Shown: piece by piece, positions 28,311-41,600 of the stretch
Position numbering within the stretch: the first letter of the stretch is position 1
Layout of the letters: every line of letters begins with the position of its first letter
Source of the DNA: Ptychodera flava
Taxonomy: Eukaryota; Hemichordata; Enteropneusta; Ptychoderidae
Assembly: GCF_041260155.1 (NCBI RefSeq)
Contig: NC_091931.1
Coordinates: forward strand, 31,523,041-31,587,040
Direction of reading: 5' to 3'
DNA length: 64,000 bases
The notes under the pieces: model-generated
Told to the model about the DNA's origin: nothing
Databases searched by the model: none
The model's input: only the letters and a program-made list of their open reading frames with translations
Position numbers and translations under genes: made by a program

Positions 28311-28721
28311 CTTTTTGAAATATTACGAATCCATTCCATTAATCCGACAGCAAGCAAAATTCATAATTCATCATGTTGTCCACAAAATTCTGCCTAAATT
28401 GTCTTCCAACAATAATCGCTTGTAAAAGATCATTCGTCGAAGCTAGATCAGCGTTAAACATAGGAAAACGTCACGATGATATCTGTCTACGAAAACTAGA
28501 AAAGTTGACGTTTCCACTGAATTATAGCCAGTCACCTTAAAAAGTCACTAGAGCAGTTTATATGAATATGAAAAAGTAACAGAATGTAATAAATTATTTG
28601 TTTGTTTACATTTCTTACAGGTAACTTTGGAGGTCTCATGGGACTCTGTCTGGGTGCAAGTTTGATCACCATAGTGGAATGCATCGACTTTATTCTTTTT
28701 TGTTGCTGCAAGCACAGATGA
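20247..28721 (+). CDS. DEG/ENaC (ASIC-like) sodium channel, 8 exons
   Basis: Encodes a trimeric, amiloride-sensitive type cation channel subunit of the plasma membrane. Exons: 20247-20392, 21452-22015, 24136-24234, 24758-24908, 25995-26054, 26510-26654, 27277-27368, 28621-28721, all with GT-AG borders and matching phases; about 452 residues. Exon 1 has the gating motif SLHG (His-Gly about residues 34-35). Exon 2 gives TM1 (CLWFLLVTGLSLSLLVTL) and the signature FPAVTVCNYN. Extracellular exons carry the Cys-rich pattern (GVCYSFND, QFGFSISTGVEA, ACCLEKMTDFVSEKCGC, EFCNVACEEVNY). Exon 8 holds TM2 with GLCLGAS, the GAS selectivity filter, and a short tail FCCCKHR. Exon 2 has a one-base frame break near 21670-21690: the frame is lost after MRHLYFTG and resumes as SIYPTNPDGFDW. 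Without that base the exon sum is 1358, one short of a whole number of codons. The break is either an assembly error or a recent loss. Start chosen for ATG context and the SLHG motif. Confidence 0.85.
20797..20876. repeat. Perfect 40-bp tandem duplication
   Basis: The 40-base unit beginning GCATAGTTAGACAAACTAGA is present twice head to tail (20797-20836, 20837-20876) without a visible difference, in intron 1 of the channel gene. Recent slippage, or an assembly artefact. Confidence 0.9.
23920..24055. repeat. (CTGT)n/(CTCT)n low-complexity tract
   Basis: Pyrimidine-rich CTGT and CTCT units in intron 2 of the channel gene, about 80 bases before exon 3. It yields spurious Ser/Leu/Val frames on the plus strand and Arg/Gln/Thr frames on the minus strand. 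It may extend the pyrimidine tract near the exon 3 acceptor. Confidence 0.9.
25169..25265. mobile_element. MITE family 1, left half only
   Basis: Starts AACACGATTGGAACTAATTT like the copy at 2480 and follows it for about 95 bases, then runs into CAT-type simple repeats. The right inverted end is missing. In an intron of the channel gene. Confidence 0.7.
25289..25449. repeat. Compound CAT/CAC/CAG microsatellite
   Basis: Runs of CAT, CAC and CAG trinucleotides, with AAACCAAGAAGACA standing twice between blocks. In an intron of the channel gene; gives only homopolymer-like frames. Confidence 0.95.
25597..25955 (+). mobile_element. MITE family 2, copy A (diverged)
   Basis: Matches the ~350-bp family seen at 38536, 44000, 48297, 53794 and 55535: CTTCTGGGACAGA near the start, GATGGCGGCCATTTTGAAT in the middle and TTTGAGCAAAAGTTTCAATT near the end. 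The ends are eroded, which suggests an older copy. In an intron of the channel gene. Confidence 0.7.
27410..27627 (-). mobile_element. TTAA-flanked MITE (piggyBac-like), family 3
   Basis: The right end reads GCGCTCAAAGGGTTAA, the left end TAACTCTTTGAG, so the termini are inverted CCCTTTGAGCGC-type repeats. It is the same family as 63519-63731 in the opposite orientation (shared ATTTTTCCCACCAAAATTTT). A TTAA target and CCC/GGG ends fit piggyBac-type mini-elements. It lies about 40 bases after channel exon 7. Confidence 0.6.
27844..28064. mobile_element. MITE family 1, second full copy
   Basis: Left end AACGATTGGAACTAATTTGG and right end ATCCCAAATTAGTTCTAATC are inverted. The interior matches the element at 2480-2693 along its length with scattered substitutions. 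In the last intron of the channel gene. Confidence 0.8.
28097..28152. repeat. (ACG)n/(AAC)n microsatellite
   Basis: ACG units pass into AAC units in the last intron of the channel gene. Confidence 0.9.
28230..28306. repeat. (AT)n microsatellite
   Basis: Uninterrupted AT run of about 75 bases. The sequence ATTCCATTAATCC occurs just before and just after it, a short direct repeat. Confidence 0.95.
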
Positions 28722-30977
28722 AACCTGTAGATCAAAGAAATTTCGCACAGTAGATAATAGACATGGGTGTGAGTATTGACGCGCTTACTGTCAGGTTCCT
28801 TAAAATTTAATTACAAAGGCAATAACCTGTTCAGCTCCTCGCCCATCTAGTGTTATTATCACATCACGATAGAGACCTTGACGTTCTGGTTTTTTTTGTA
28901 TATTGAGTATTAATTGCAAGATAATGATGTAAGTCTAAATTGTCCACGGTCATTAAATGTCAGTTTCCTCCACAAAGCCTTGACTCGCATGTTTTCTTCT
29001 GAACGAATCCCGTCAAAGGGGTGCTGCCGGGAGCCCGAGGCCAAACATGCTCATAAATATTTTCTGTCTGATAAGTTTGCAGGCTTTATCTGCCCTTCCT
29101 AATATTTTGCGATGCTTATTACAGGCATATTTATTTGCTTGCTCAGCTCACTGTTGGTTCACTGACGCTGATTTACGACTTTCTTTGATTTCATCGTCCT
29201 TTTATGATGATGATGGAAATAGTTATTGTAATTTTTATTTGCATTGCAAATAAGATCGGATGAAACGCGGGAGCCGGGAACAGTTTACGAGCAAGTGAAT
29301 AGCAGTGCGGTCGACTGCATTCATCATAGGGTAACACAAATAGTTCTTCGACTTGGAAATGTTTGAACTGAACACTAGTCCCTAAGGATGCAAAGTTGTT
29401 TGTGCGTTGTCATCCTTCATCCCAGTTTAATATCGAATAACGTCTCTGTGGTGACAAAAATCACTTCCCATCCGCTGGCTTGTCAACCCAATTTAAAATG
29501 TTTGCACTAGGGCGGCTTCGAAAATGGCAAATTTCTATAGTGAAATTTTGTTGCCGTCTAAAGCTATTACGGTTTTAATAAAGCAGCCGTGATCCGAGTT
29601 AATAGGAAATATAGGTCTTGATCAAATCCAAAGTGACATCGTTGGACTGGGAAGACAGCTGCAATCAATCAAACCATCAAGGTACTCAGTCGGCATTCTT
29701 CGGGGGAATATTTGGTAATTATCACGGCTGAAAACGCCTGTGAGTGGCGTGTTTCACAACAAACAATCACTTCAGGGAGGGGGCCCGACGATGAATTTTA
29801 TCGTAACGGTTTTTATGAATTCTTCTCAGACTTTAAATTCGTCTTCCATTTCGCACAGTTCAATTGTGCGGCGAACAGATAATATGTCAATGATGCGGTT
29901 AACCTAGGAGAAAATTGAAATTGCATATGAAATTCCAGCGAAATAATTCTCTAAATTTTCCATGCAATTGTTCTCATGTAGCCATGCCCACAGCTATTGA
30001 CGACAGCCGTTTATGTTCTGTGCCTCTTGCCTGGCCAAATCTCATATGCACCGACGGCGTTCCAGTTGTGCGTTCCAGTTCTTCGACGGGACTTTCCTCG
30101 TTGTCTTGGTTACTGTTCACGTACTAGTTAGTTCCTCAATACACGACTTCCGTGCACTTGAAATATTCAGAAGCACTTGTTTTCTTGTTTTGAAGATGAA
30201 TGCGTAGGATATCGACGATATTGAGAGTTATAATCCTAATACAAATGGCGGAAGCTTGAAATACCATAGAGTATTGGCAGATTGATGGAAAGTGCCTTTC
30301 TGGGAGACTGGCATATCATTTACAATCACATGCCGATGAAAAAAAACTCGGAGAGAATAATCATTTAGTGTTGCCCTGCAGCATAGATTTCAAACAATTT
30401 TTAAAACATCCTTACATGAAAGAGGAACAGTCAATTTGCGTTGAACCTGTACAAAGACACACGGTATAATAAAATGGAATAACGTAACTTTAAATTAGTT
30501 TCCTTAGCAATGTCATATACACCAAAGTAATGGCTGGATCCGCACTTTCAAAAGCATGTGGTTATTTATCCCCACTGATTTATCTATGAAGGGGCGTCGG
30601 CCATAAGTACTTTCTGCTTGCTTGTCTGACGAAAGGGCAAAATGGTCTCACAAAGCAATCCACACAAAGTTGCTAATGGCAACTTGTATACCAAATCGGA
30701 AGTAGACTGAATAGTCAGAACTGCATGGACACGTACGTACACATAGTTGACGTATCAACTCTAATCTCTGATGTTAGATTCGTGTCATGTCGGTGAATTT
30801 TCAAAAAATAAAATCATTTTCAACAGTTTCTCTTGTGTCTCTTCATTGTCAGGTTTTCCTGGCGATCGAACCGCGTTCCCTTTGAGTCTGCGCAGTATGG
30901 CGAGTCCAGGCTTTCGTTCAAAATGTCATGCTTATGCTCCACATTTAATGGACAAATTTCCTTTTGTATGATTGAAG
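28722..30977. other. Intergenic stretch, no gene recognised
   Basis: Contains the channel 3' UTR at its start (end not determined; no canonical AATAAA close by). Frames are below 72 codons without motifs. Confidence 0.45.
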
Positions 30978-32460
30978 GGTCCATTCAAGAAATATTTAAA
31001 CCGGAAAAAAAAGAATGACAAAAGCAAATAAGGTCTGCACCTTAGGTACTGGAGGTCAACTTTAGGAACGTGCATATCAACTTCTACACCAAAGGGACAA
31101 GCAGATCCTACATACAAATGTCAATAAGAAAAATCAGCCAGAGAAAGCTTGACAAAAAGAAAAGGTGGGAGAGTGGGAAATATAATGTACAATTTGGGCT
31201 CCGGTTATAAAAAATAGTGCTACCTCTTCAATCTCCTAGGACCCCCCCTCCCCCGATTTCAAATGTTCCACCCCTTGGTATTGACCATGTGTACATAAAA
31301 GCTACAATAACCAGATAGCAGGAGATGAAAAACATGTCAACTATTTACAACCTTGGGAATTTTTTAATTAATGCTATCATTTGAATGTTAGCAGCACTTA
31401 AGTTAGATACAGATAGTAGTGAAATGCCTTCCATTGTGGGGATGATCATGGCATGTGGAATTATCCTGGATCCAAATCTCTTATCAGTTCTTGTGTGTCT
31501 CACATGAAAATGTTGCAATAATTGGTCTGCAAGGAAAAAATTAGCCTCAGCTTTATTATCTGGATCAAATTTTGCCTCACATTGATACCAAATATTACAA
31601 AACTATGTTCACAGCCTTCAAAACTGTCTCAAAACATATCCTAGGTTGGTATAGGTCATTTAAGGTCACAGATTGAGAAAATTATCAAAATATACAAATT
31701 TGGGGGTTTCCGAACACTTTGAGCAGAAGATTTATCTAATAACATCCCTCAGGACTTTTATACCAAATTACAAAGCTATCAGACAAGTAGTTTTTGAGAA
31801 TGAGTTTTCTTGACCAAAAATGACAAAATTGTCTTAAACACAAATTTGCATATTTCAGAACAATTTCCACATATTCAACTATTGTCATCATTGAGCATCT
31901 GTACACCAATTATAAAAGCTGTCTGCCCAGCAGATTTAAAGGAAAAAGATTTTTTAAGATTTTGTGACCAAAATGACAAAAATTGCCCAAAACAGTAATT
32001 TTGCCAATTTTGTCATAATTTCGACAAATTAGAAGGGTAACACCCTTGCAAACATCTTACCGAAATTTAAGAACAATTAGGCCGGTTTTTACTTAAAATG
32101 GGCAGATTTTACTTATAATAAGGAAAATAACCCAATAATTCAGCAAAAATACAAAATTCAAGATATACATATAACTGCATAAGGTCCACCTAAGGTACTT
32201 GCATACTAATTTTCGAAGCAATCAAAACAGCCATTCTTGAGTTGCAAATTTTTGACCATTTTCACATTTTTTAGCTCACTTGCATAATTTGGGTAATGCA
32301 AACTTCATTTGAACAGCCTAGGATGCATCTACATACAAAATACCAAGCTAAAAAGTGCAGCAGTTTGCAAGTTTCTGATATTGATGGATATACATACATA
32401 CGCCACGGACTTCAGCTTATCCTATGATCTCACATTGGTATACCAAATATGAGCTAAAAT
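30978..32460 (+). repeat. Long dispersed repeat, copy 1, hairpin-terminated
   Basis: About 1.48 kb that aligns along its length with 39090-40620. Both share the start GGTCCATTC.AGAAATATTT, the interior phrase GACCAAAAATGACAAAATT in several places, a short ACAT-type run and the end CTCACATTGG...GAGCTAAAA. The end forms a stem-loop immediately followed by CTAAAA. Non-coding; family unknown to me. Confidence 0.7.
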
Positions 32461-34280
32461 TATTTAGCGATATGCAACAGGTCGAAAACTGGACTTTGTT
32501 CAAACAAATAGTCACCTCCAGAAATGTGCAGCAGAATTCAAGTGCAAAAACTGTCAAAATCAAAACTATGGGGGAAAATGGAACATATTGTTAAATATTG
32601 TTTGTTGGTACCAGTCATGTTGGGGTAGGGTTATGTGTTAGACTTCACTTTTTCAGGTTGTAAAAATTTGTAAGATTTCTAATTTTCCCGAATTCCACAA
32701 TTTTTTCCTCTACCAAACAAAATTTCTCAAAATCGCCTGCTTAGAAAAATTTGGGCTTGTGCATTCCTCGGATGCAGTTGATCAAGCTTGATCGTGAAAT
32801 CTTTTACTGTCAAGAAATATTTCTGTTCAGCATGATCAACAAATTATTCACGACTGGAATTTCCAACTACTCTGAAATTTTGTCACATATTCTAATGGGT
32901 ACTCTTTAAAACCTATATATGTAGGTTATAAGATCACAAGAATTAGAGTGCTCAATACACACACACACACACACACACACGTACGTACAGGTCTGAGGAT
33001 TGCTAGCTGCACGAAACTTAAGAAACGCATATTACTTTGCACTTGAAGTAATTTGTGTTACTATTTTACATTTTTTGTAAAAGAAACATCTTGAGTGAAT
33101 GCTTTGTACTGATTATGCGAGCAAGTTACTAGACATCGTCCAATTCAGATCAGTTCACATTATTTCACATTCTTTGTTAATGTGCAACGAGGCTTTAGGG
33201 TTAATTGTCATTTTCCTACAGAATTATAACTGGAAGACTTCTCAAATCACTTTCAAAGTTGGTTTTAGGTCCCTTGCCAATGCCCTAATCACTCAGATAT
33301 ATTTTATTTATCACCAGGGGAAATTAAATACTAACTGGGCCACAAAGTCCTTCAAAACATTGACCACTGATTGAAGTGAAAATTTCTTTGCAAGTTAAAG
33401 GAATGCATTCATTCGTGGCATTTATAAATAACACTTGGTTTTTCGTTAAAGAATGTCATCACGGCCTGTGCAATAGCTGTGTAATTTAATTTGGATTCAG
33501 ACGAAAGTTTCCATTCAAGTTTGTCAGGACAGACAGAATAAGGTTTTCCCCTTTCAATGTTGAACTCTTTAAACTACCAGATTCCCTCAGAGCTCCGAAA
33601 TCTTTTGAACTCAACCAGTGAAGGAGCAAATGTACATTAAAGACGCTTATACTTGTCACACAATACACACATCAACCTTGATCATTGACAATTTTTTCAT
33701 AGCTCTCAACATACAATGCAGCATGGAGCAAACAATTTGCATACATACAGACTCTCTAATTGCATATCAAGGTTAAAAACATAGCTGAAACTATTTATTG
33801 TGGGAGGAGAGAATTAACTTGCAAAGCAGAGGTAGACATGTACGATAAGGTAAACTAGCATTCAAAACCATTGTGCGTATGGAGGTGGGGGGGGAGGGGG
33901 GAGGGAGGGTCTCCTTTATAGGCTATCATTTACATGGCATGCACTAACAAATTAAGGCAAAGTGTACCTCATGATTTTACAGCAAGGCATAAAGTATTGA
34001 AATATTACATTTGAATGAGAACAATTGTTAGTCACTGAGGGACTGATGCAATTGTTGAACCACTAATTGTTATATGGGTTTGATTTGGCACAACTGGTCA
34101 TTGACATTTTAAATAACTATCAAAAGTAAAAAGTCAATTTCTGCACAAATCACTTAAATCTTGATTTCAGGCAAGGGACTGTGGTTTGAGCAAGATAAAA
34201 GCTTTTTCATTGACTTATGCAATTTATGCATTTTTATTGCTATAGCCTGAAGGTAGGGGCACCCACTCATACATGCACAG
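32461..34280. other. Intergenic stretch with a CA run
   Basis: No gene is recognised. A short (CA)n run lies at about 32958-32980 and a G-rich tract at about 33886-33908. A plus-strand frame of 91 codons at 33099 has no known motif. Confidence 0.45.
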
Positions 34281-34331
34281 ATGTGTATGTATGTATGTAT
34301 GTATGTATATATGTATGTATGTATATGTGTG

Positions 34332-34365
<34 letters not shown>

Positions 34366-34413
34366 TATGTGTATGTATGTATGCATGTATGTATATATGC
34401 ATATATATGTGTG

Positions 34414-34489
<76 letters not shown>
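34281..34489. repeat. (GTAT)n and (AT)n microsatellites
   Basis: GTAT tetranucleotides and two long AT runs (about 34336-34362 and 34420-34489). Produces spurious Tyr-Ile frames on both strands. The AT run directly abuts the DNA transposon at 34490. Confidence 0.95.
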
Positions 34490-34491
<2 letters not shown>

Positions 34492-35306
34492 TAATCATCC
34501 AAGTATAAGCCCCTGCTCGTGTATAAGCCCCCCTACTGATTTCAGAGGATTTTTGAAAATGCATTACATCCGTGTACAAGCCCCTACCCTAGTGCAACTC
34601 AAATACAGAAAGATTAGGAGAGTATATTTGGTCATTAAACTTGGTAAACTTACTTTCAGATAATAAAGAAACTATTAAAATATGTTAAAACAATGGGGAA
34701 ACTGGCGTTCCCTTGACAGCATCATAAGGAAAACGACACGTTTGTCCATTACTTTCTTGATTTTTCGACCCTGCTCATCCCCGTCCCCTAAATAGAATAG
34801 TCTCACTCACGTCCGCCATTGTTTATTTTTATTCACGACCACAATGTTTTCATCCTCTAAACATGCAGTTTCTTTTGTATGAAGCAATCTTTCCTGGTGA
34901 CAATTACAATTGTCACTGCTATGTTGTTGTTTTCACAAAATGTAGACAGTTTAACACTGGAATGTTGAGTTGCCTTTCCGTGTAGGCAATGCATGCCTGT
35001 TCACATTACTGTTGATCAGCAGCATGCATGATGTCTCTGTTTCCAGTTTGGTTTTTTCGACGCTGAAATTTCACAAAAATGGCACTTCTGTATTCAGAGA
35101 TTGTATAATCAATTTCTTTGGATGTGTAAATCGATTTTGAAAGCAATAGAAAGATCGAGTGGTGTTGAAAAAATTGTGCATAAATTATCATAAATTAAGC
35201 GTCCATGGCAGATAACATGGGGTTGCTCCAGATAAGCGGCTTCCCTAGTTTTACTGCAGTTTTGTGTTGCCGAACCAGGGGCTTATACTCTGATGAGTAC
35301 GGTATA
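34490..35306. mobile_element. Non-autonomous DNA transposon, ~0.8 kb
   Basis: The left end CGTAATCATCCAAGTATAAG and the complement of the right end, CGTACTCATCAGAGTATAAG, are matching inverted termini, both followed by CCCCTG. The AGTATAAGCCCC phrase is repeated just inside the left end. The flanks are TAT on the left and GTATAT on the right, compatible with a TA target. The interior has no recognisable transposase. Confidence 0.6.
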
Positions 35307-35627
35307 TCACTTCTCCATAACCTCATGCAAGGGCACATCATTCATTGGCACAGTGCATTGCCTATTATAAACAACACAACCACTACATTGTGGATCACAG
35401 ACGTACTTTTCAATAATCAATGGCAGAAAATGTAAATGGAAACGAAAAACGATTTTAATGAAAATCACTGATATAATAAAACCATCTTGGCAATACATCT
35501 CAAAATGTAATAAATTAAAAAAATGAAATTCAAATTCATTCCAAAATCTGTAATTTCTTCATTCAAAAAAATAATTAGGATTTACTTAAATCTAAAGTGG
35601 TGCAGACTCCTGGATGAAGAGGAAGTT

Positions 35628-38600
35628 TCAATTTGTACATCCAATGGACGGTGTATATGAACCTGAAACAAGAAAGATTTTTGTATCAGTGCTTCACGTA
35701 AGTAAAGCTGTTTTTGTAAACAAGGCAAGTATTGTTGTAAGTTTTCATGAGACTGAATATGTAGTGATTATAATCTACAAATTTTAATGTACCATTTTGG
35801 AGAGGGGGTGTGACATCTTGAATAATTTGATTTAATATTACAAAGCACTACATGTCTCCTGTAGATTTTCTTTGGAGTATCATCACAAATGAGATTGCAA
35901 CGGCATCTCTTACTGAAGAATATGAAAATTACCTCTGACAGCATTTACTTGCTTGTCAGTCTTACATTGATTTTCCCTTATTGAAATTCTTGAAGACAGT
36001 TTCGCAAGTCTGGTCCAATTAAAGTTAACGAGTAGCTGAAACTAGTCTTGAATATACAGCAGCATAAGCTAAAACCTGTCATCTGTGATAAAAACAAATT
36101 ACTCACCCGTGATCTCCCCTTTGAATACAGAATTATCCGAGTTGAGCATAGTCGGTAGTACATAAGGACTGAACGAGAACATTTTCACTGTCCCGAGGGC
36201 CAGGTAGAAGTCTCCTGTCGTGGTATGTTCAAATACATGCAGAGTTTGTGCACCTAGAGAATGAATACAGAGACGGCAGAAGAATTACGAACGCTGACAA
36301 GGCACATTTATATTCTGAAAGTGACAATTCTCTTGGTCAATTTTCTGTAAGTTGTGTTGATGTAATCCAATCAGGTTGGCAGACAGCATTGGTTGCATCA
36401 GGAGAATTTTCTACGTGCAGAAAGGTCATCTGGTCAAAGATGTCCTATTAATTAGTTGGCTGGGGTGATGGAGAAAAAAACCTGATAGGCTTGTAGAGTT
36501 GAAGTAAGAACAAATCACAGAGCAGAAGCCTACAAACTACTGCAATGATTAAAACCCACGAGGTGAAAGCGGCTGATAGGTTTGACTGCGCACTTCTTTG
36601 CTGGGCAGTGAGCTCTCTAACAAACATGAATTTCTGGAAACGTTGCATATATTTGAAGAACTGTGGAAATTTTTGTATGTTAACCCTTTTATCTCAACAT
36701 ATGAACCAAACCGTTTTCTTGTGTCGTAGACAATTAACATCATGGTATGTTGATAGTGGCTTTGAGGGCACAGTCTGCTGCTAGGAGAGGCGTTCCTATT
36801 GGTTTGAAGGTCTTCAATACTACTAGATGTTTATGTAATAGAGTGAAGAGGCTCACCAATTGCTGATGAATAGTAATTGTCATAAGCTGTGTATTGCCAC
36901 TGATATTAAGCAAAAGTGTGAACCACCCAAATTCGAGTGTTGTGAAACAACTTGCCAAATCTGGCAAAGTCTTTCAACAGATGGACAGGACCACAGGGAG
37001 TGCAAGAGGCGTTAACAAATACTGTTCCATAAATGTGGTTCCAGTACTGGGGATCCGACATAACAGCTAATAATTGACAGCTTCGATAGAATGCGACATG
37101 TGGTTATGTTGTAACAGTTAAACATAGGGCCAAAGTCCCTGAATCTACTATAGACATGGATACAAAATTAAGTATTTCCTGACTGTATGAAATTATCTCA
37201 CTAAGGTCATCCTAGGGACCTGTAAACCAAATATTAAAGCTGTCTGACCAGTGGTTTTGAAAAAACAAGTGACCCAACAGTCGACAGAGCTCTGCTGTGT
37301 TATGAAGAGAATAACTTTTTGTGACTCGTGTATTGATGAAGGTGGATATCTTTGATAGCTCATATCAGGATGGCCTGACCAAAAATGGCAAAATTAGCGG
37401 CAAAAATACAAAATTGAAGATTTCATCATAATTTCAATATATTTAATTAAGATATTAAGATAAAGCCGAGGAACCTGTTTACCAAATATCAAAGCTATCA
37501 GAGGAGTAACTTTTGAGAAACAAATATTTTGACCAAAAATGGCAAAAATTGAAGATTTCATCAAATTTCAATATATTACACTAAGACAACCACTAGGAAC
37601 CTGAATACCAAATATCAAAGGCATCAGACAAGTAGTTTTTGAGAAACATTTTTAGACCAAAAATGGCAAAAATTGCACCAAAAATACAAAATTGCAGATT
37701 TCATCATATATTCAATATATCATATTCGTCTGTCGTCAGTTCATCTGTAGAAACCTGTATACCAAATATCAAAGCTGTCAGACGAGCGGTTTTAATGAAA
37801 TAGTTTTGACCAAAAATGACCAAAATTTCCTTAAAAATACAGATTTGCATATTTCATTACAATTTGAACAAATCTAAGTTGGGTTATCCCTAGGGACCTG
37901 TATACCAAATAACAAAGCTGTCTGACCAGCGGTTATGAAGAAGATTTTTTACCAAAAACCCCTTTATTGGCGCTAATTTGCCCATTTTCAAATATATCAA
38001 AAAATTTAAAAAAATTGTTTCTCATAATCATATATTTCATCTACACAACAAATATCAAATCAGTAAGTACTGCGGTTCTCAAGATTTGAGTAAACTGACA
38101 CCTAACAAACGGATATACATACATATATACCGGTACATACATACAGACTGACGCTGGACGGATACCCATCCCAATAGCTTCTATAGATTATAGTCTATAG
38201 TAGCTAAAAAATCAACATGCCAATGTCAACTATGATGGTACATTTATCACACGCTGTGACAACCACTTTGTAGTTGTACATGCCTGTGTAATGGCTGCAA
38301 TAGATTTACTGTGGCCATACATGATGATTTTCCAAACAAACTTCCTTACTTGTGTTCATCATAAGAGTTTGAATTTGTGCTCATTGCAGAAAATCTGTTC
38401 AAGCAATGTTTGACTGACAAGCTGTGAAGAGCCACCTGGCCACCATATTAACCCTTTCACCCAAGTTCCCTGTATACAGGTCCAACTTTACCATAGAAAA
38501 CAATGGATTTGGGACAAACCATGGTGGTGAAAGGGTTAAAGGTAGATTGTGCCTCGGGGAGAGATATTCAGACTGAAACTTTTACAATTCATTTCTGATC

Positions 38601-41600
38601 TACCACTTGTGGGGGCTCATTTTAAAGCTCTTGGTGTAAGAAAACTTTTCATTGGCTTAGTTTTTCGAAATTTTAAAATTTTATTTTTCTAATTAGAGTT
38701 AATACAGGGATGGCGGCTGTTTTGAATTTTAAATATCGGTAAATCTTGGGTTATTTGTTTCATTAATACCAAAATTTGCATGGTAACCCCCGCTTTTTAT
38801 TTTTGATTTTGAAAGAATAGTTGAAAGACTTCTTAAAGGAAATTTTGAGCAAAAGTGAAGTCTTTCACTTTCAAGGTGCGTTCTACCTTAATTTATATTC
38901 TCAAAGAGACTGACATTCAAATTAAGGTCATGCTATATTGACTTGGAATAGATTTTGAACAATTTTTGTTTCATCCTTGTGATGGCACTGGACATGCAAT
39001 TTGCAAAAGAGTGGCAAGTCTTGCCGCTACAGTTGATGACATGTTAAAAAATATTGTCAAGGACAGTGTGCTCACATTCGGTTTGAATTGGTCCATTCGA
39101 GAAATATTTGAACCAGGAAAAACAAGAATGACAAAAGCAAATAAGGTCTCAAACTTAGGTACTGCAGGTCATCTTTAGGAACATGCATATCAACTTCTAT
39201 AGCAATGGGACAAGCAAATCCTGAATATATAAGCAAATGTCAACAACAAAAAATAGAAAAGGTTTGATAAAAAGAAAAGGTGGGAGTGGGTAAAAAAATG
39301 TACAAGGGATCTGGTAAAAAGTAATGCTACCTCATCAATCTTCTAGACCCTACCCCTTCCTGAATATCAAATGTTCCATCCCTTGGTATTACATAACGCC
39401 AGATGACAGGAAATGTATTTACAACTTTGGGAAGTTTTTAAACAATGCGATGAGTGTTATCAATCTAATTGTAAACAGTACTATAGTTGGTTACAGATAG
39501 TGAAATGCCTTCTACTGTGGGCGGTGATTACAACATCTGGAATTATCCTGGATCCAAATTTCTCATCAGTTCTTGTATGTCTTACATAGAAAAGTTGCAA
39601 AAATTGGTCGGCAATGAAAAAATTCACCTCAGCTTTGTTTTCTGGATCAAATTTTCCTACAAATTGATACCAATATGACAAAATTATGTTCATAGCCTTT
39701 GAAACTGTCTCACAACATATCCTGGGTTGGTGTAGGTCATTTAAGGTCACAAACTGAGAAAATTACCTAAAAATATACAAATTTGGTGGTTTCCCAACAC
39801 TTTGAGTAGAAAATTTATCTAATAACATCCCCCGGGGCTTTATACCAAATTACAAAGCTATCAAACAAGTAATTTTGAGAACAAGTTTTCTTGACCAAAA
39901 TGACAATATTGTCTTAAAAATACAAATTTGTATATTTCAGGACAATTTCTACATATCTAACTATTGTCATCTCTGTACGTCTGTGTACCAAATATAAAAA
40001 CGGTCTGTCCAGGGGTTCTAAAAAGAAAATACTGTTTAAGATTTTTTGACCAAAAATGACAAAATTGCTCCAAAATAGTAATTTTCCCAATTTTGTCATA
40101 ATTTCAACAAATTAGAAGAGTAACACCCTCGCAAAGATCCAACCCAAATTTGAGAGCGATTGGGTTGGCGGTTTCAGAGAAGAATTCTTACAGAAAATGA
40201 GAAAAATCACCAAAAAATTCAGCAAAAATACAAAATTAAGGATATCTTCACAATATTCATAAAACTGTATAAAGTTCACCTAATATACTTGCACACATAT
40301 TTTCAAATCAATCACAACAGCAGTTCTCGATATATTAATTCTTGACCATTTTCACATTTTGTAAGCTCATTTGCATAATTTTGGCAATGCAGACTTCATT
40401 TGAACAAAATCCCATCTATAGCCCAGGATGCATCCACACACCAAATACCAAACTGAAAAGTGCAGCGGTTTGCGTGTTTTTGATGTTGACTGACATACTG
40501 TACGTACGCACATACATACATGCATACATACCGGTACATACATACACACATACATACAAACACCATCGACTTCAGCTTATACGATAAACTCACATTGGTA
40601 TAACCAAATGTGAGCTAAAAAGTAATATGCATGTTGCAATATTCTGTCCTCCATTCAGAATTCAGATTTTTTGGCATGAGCTGATGATCGCTGCCCATAC
40701 ATCTAACATGGATGGAGCCGTATGTGTAAGTACCCTAGGGAAGTCTCTCTGGCTAAGTCCCCTTAGGCTATTGTCCATTGAGACTGATAAATTACCTGCG
40801 TGAGGGAAGAATGAACGAAAATCAACCATGTGTCCCGCCTTGGTGCCCATTTCATCCTGTTGTGTCTTGCCCTTATTGGGCAGAGAATATTCATCAGGGA
40901 GTATCCTAGTAGATTTTGCTGGAGCGCTATGTGACTGCACATATCCTGCTCTATCTTGGCCAAACACATTGACACCTTTAACATGTGCGAAATACAGGTT
41001 TGTCAGATTACTAGTAAGGCCAAAAAAAATAAATTGTGCTGTTCCGATAACATGGTTTTCAAAAATAGGGTAGGTAGGTCCGCAGGGATTTTTTCCAAAA
41101 TATTTTTATTTTTAAATCTGTACTTTTCAGGGGTTCAGTATGACCAAACACTGGCTACAACATTTCCAGAAAAATGTATTATACATATAAAAGGAATAAA
41201 AACATAAAATAAAGACGTCCTCGTTCAAGCAAAAATCAAATGCCGGGTAAGGAACACATGATTTTACAGGTTTTTTCTTTCTTTTTTTTTACTTCCGTGT
41301 TTACATAGCTTTAGAAAGTCTAGGGTCGGCAGGCAAAAAATAGGGTAGGTCGGGTTATCAGAATGGCACAATATTTTTTCTTTAGCCTAATAGATATACA
41401 CCAGCAGTTATTGTATGAAAAAGCTCAAATACCAATCAACTCTTAGGGCTGTACATCTTTACGCACTTGCATGTAACTTGTACACACAAACAACTGATGG
41501 AAAAATGCAGAGAAAAAGTAAAAAGTAAGACCATGAGAGATTAGTCTCATGCCCTAACATAGCCAATGAGCAGAAATATCTAAACATCTGCGACCAAAAA

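Noticed and set aside
34217-34663. Frames rich in Tyr-Ile and Cys-Met-Tyr
   Set aside because: Translation of AT and GTAT simple repeats on both strands.
40662-40967. 101-codon minus-strand frame in an EAR-gene intron
   Set aside because: Composition is protein-like, but no motif, no splice context needed by the gene, and the gene frame closes without it.
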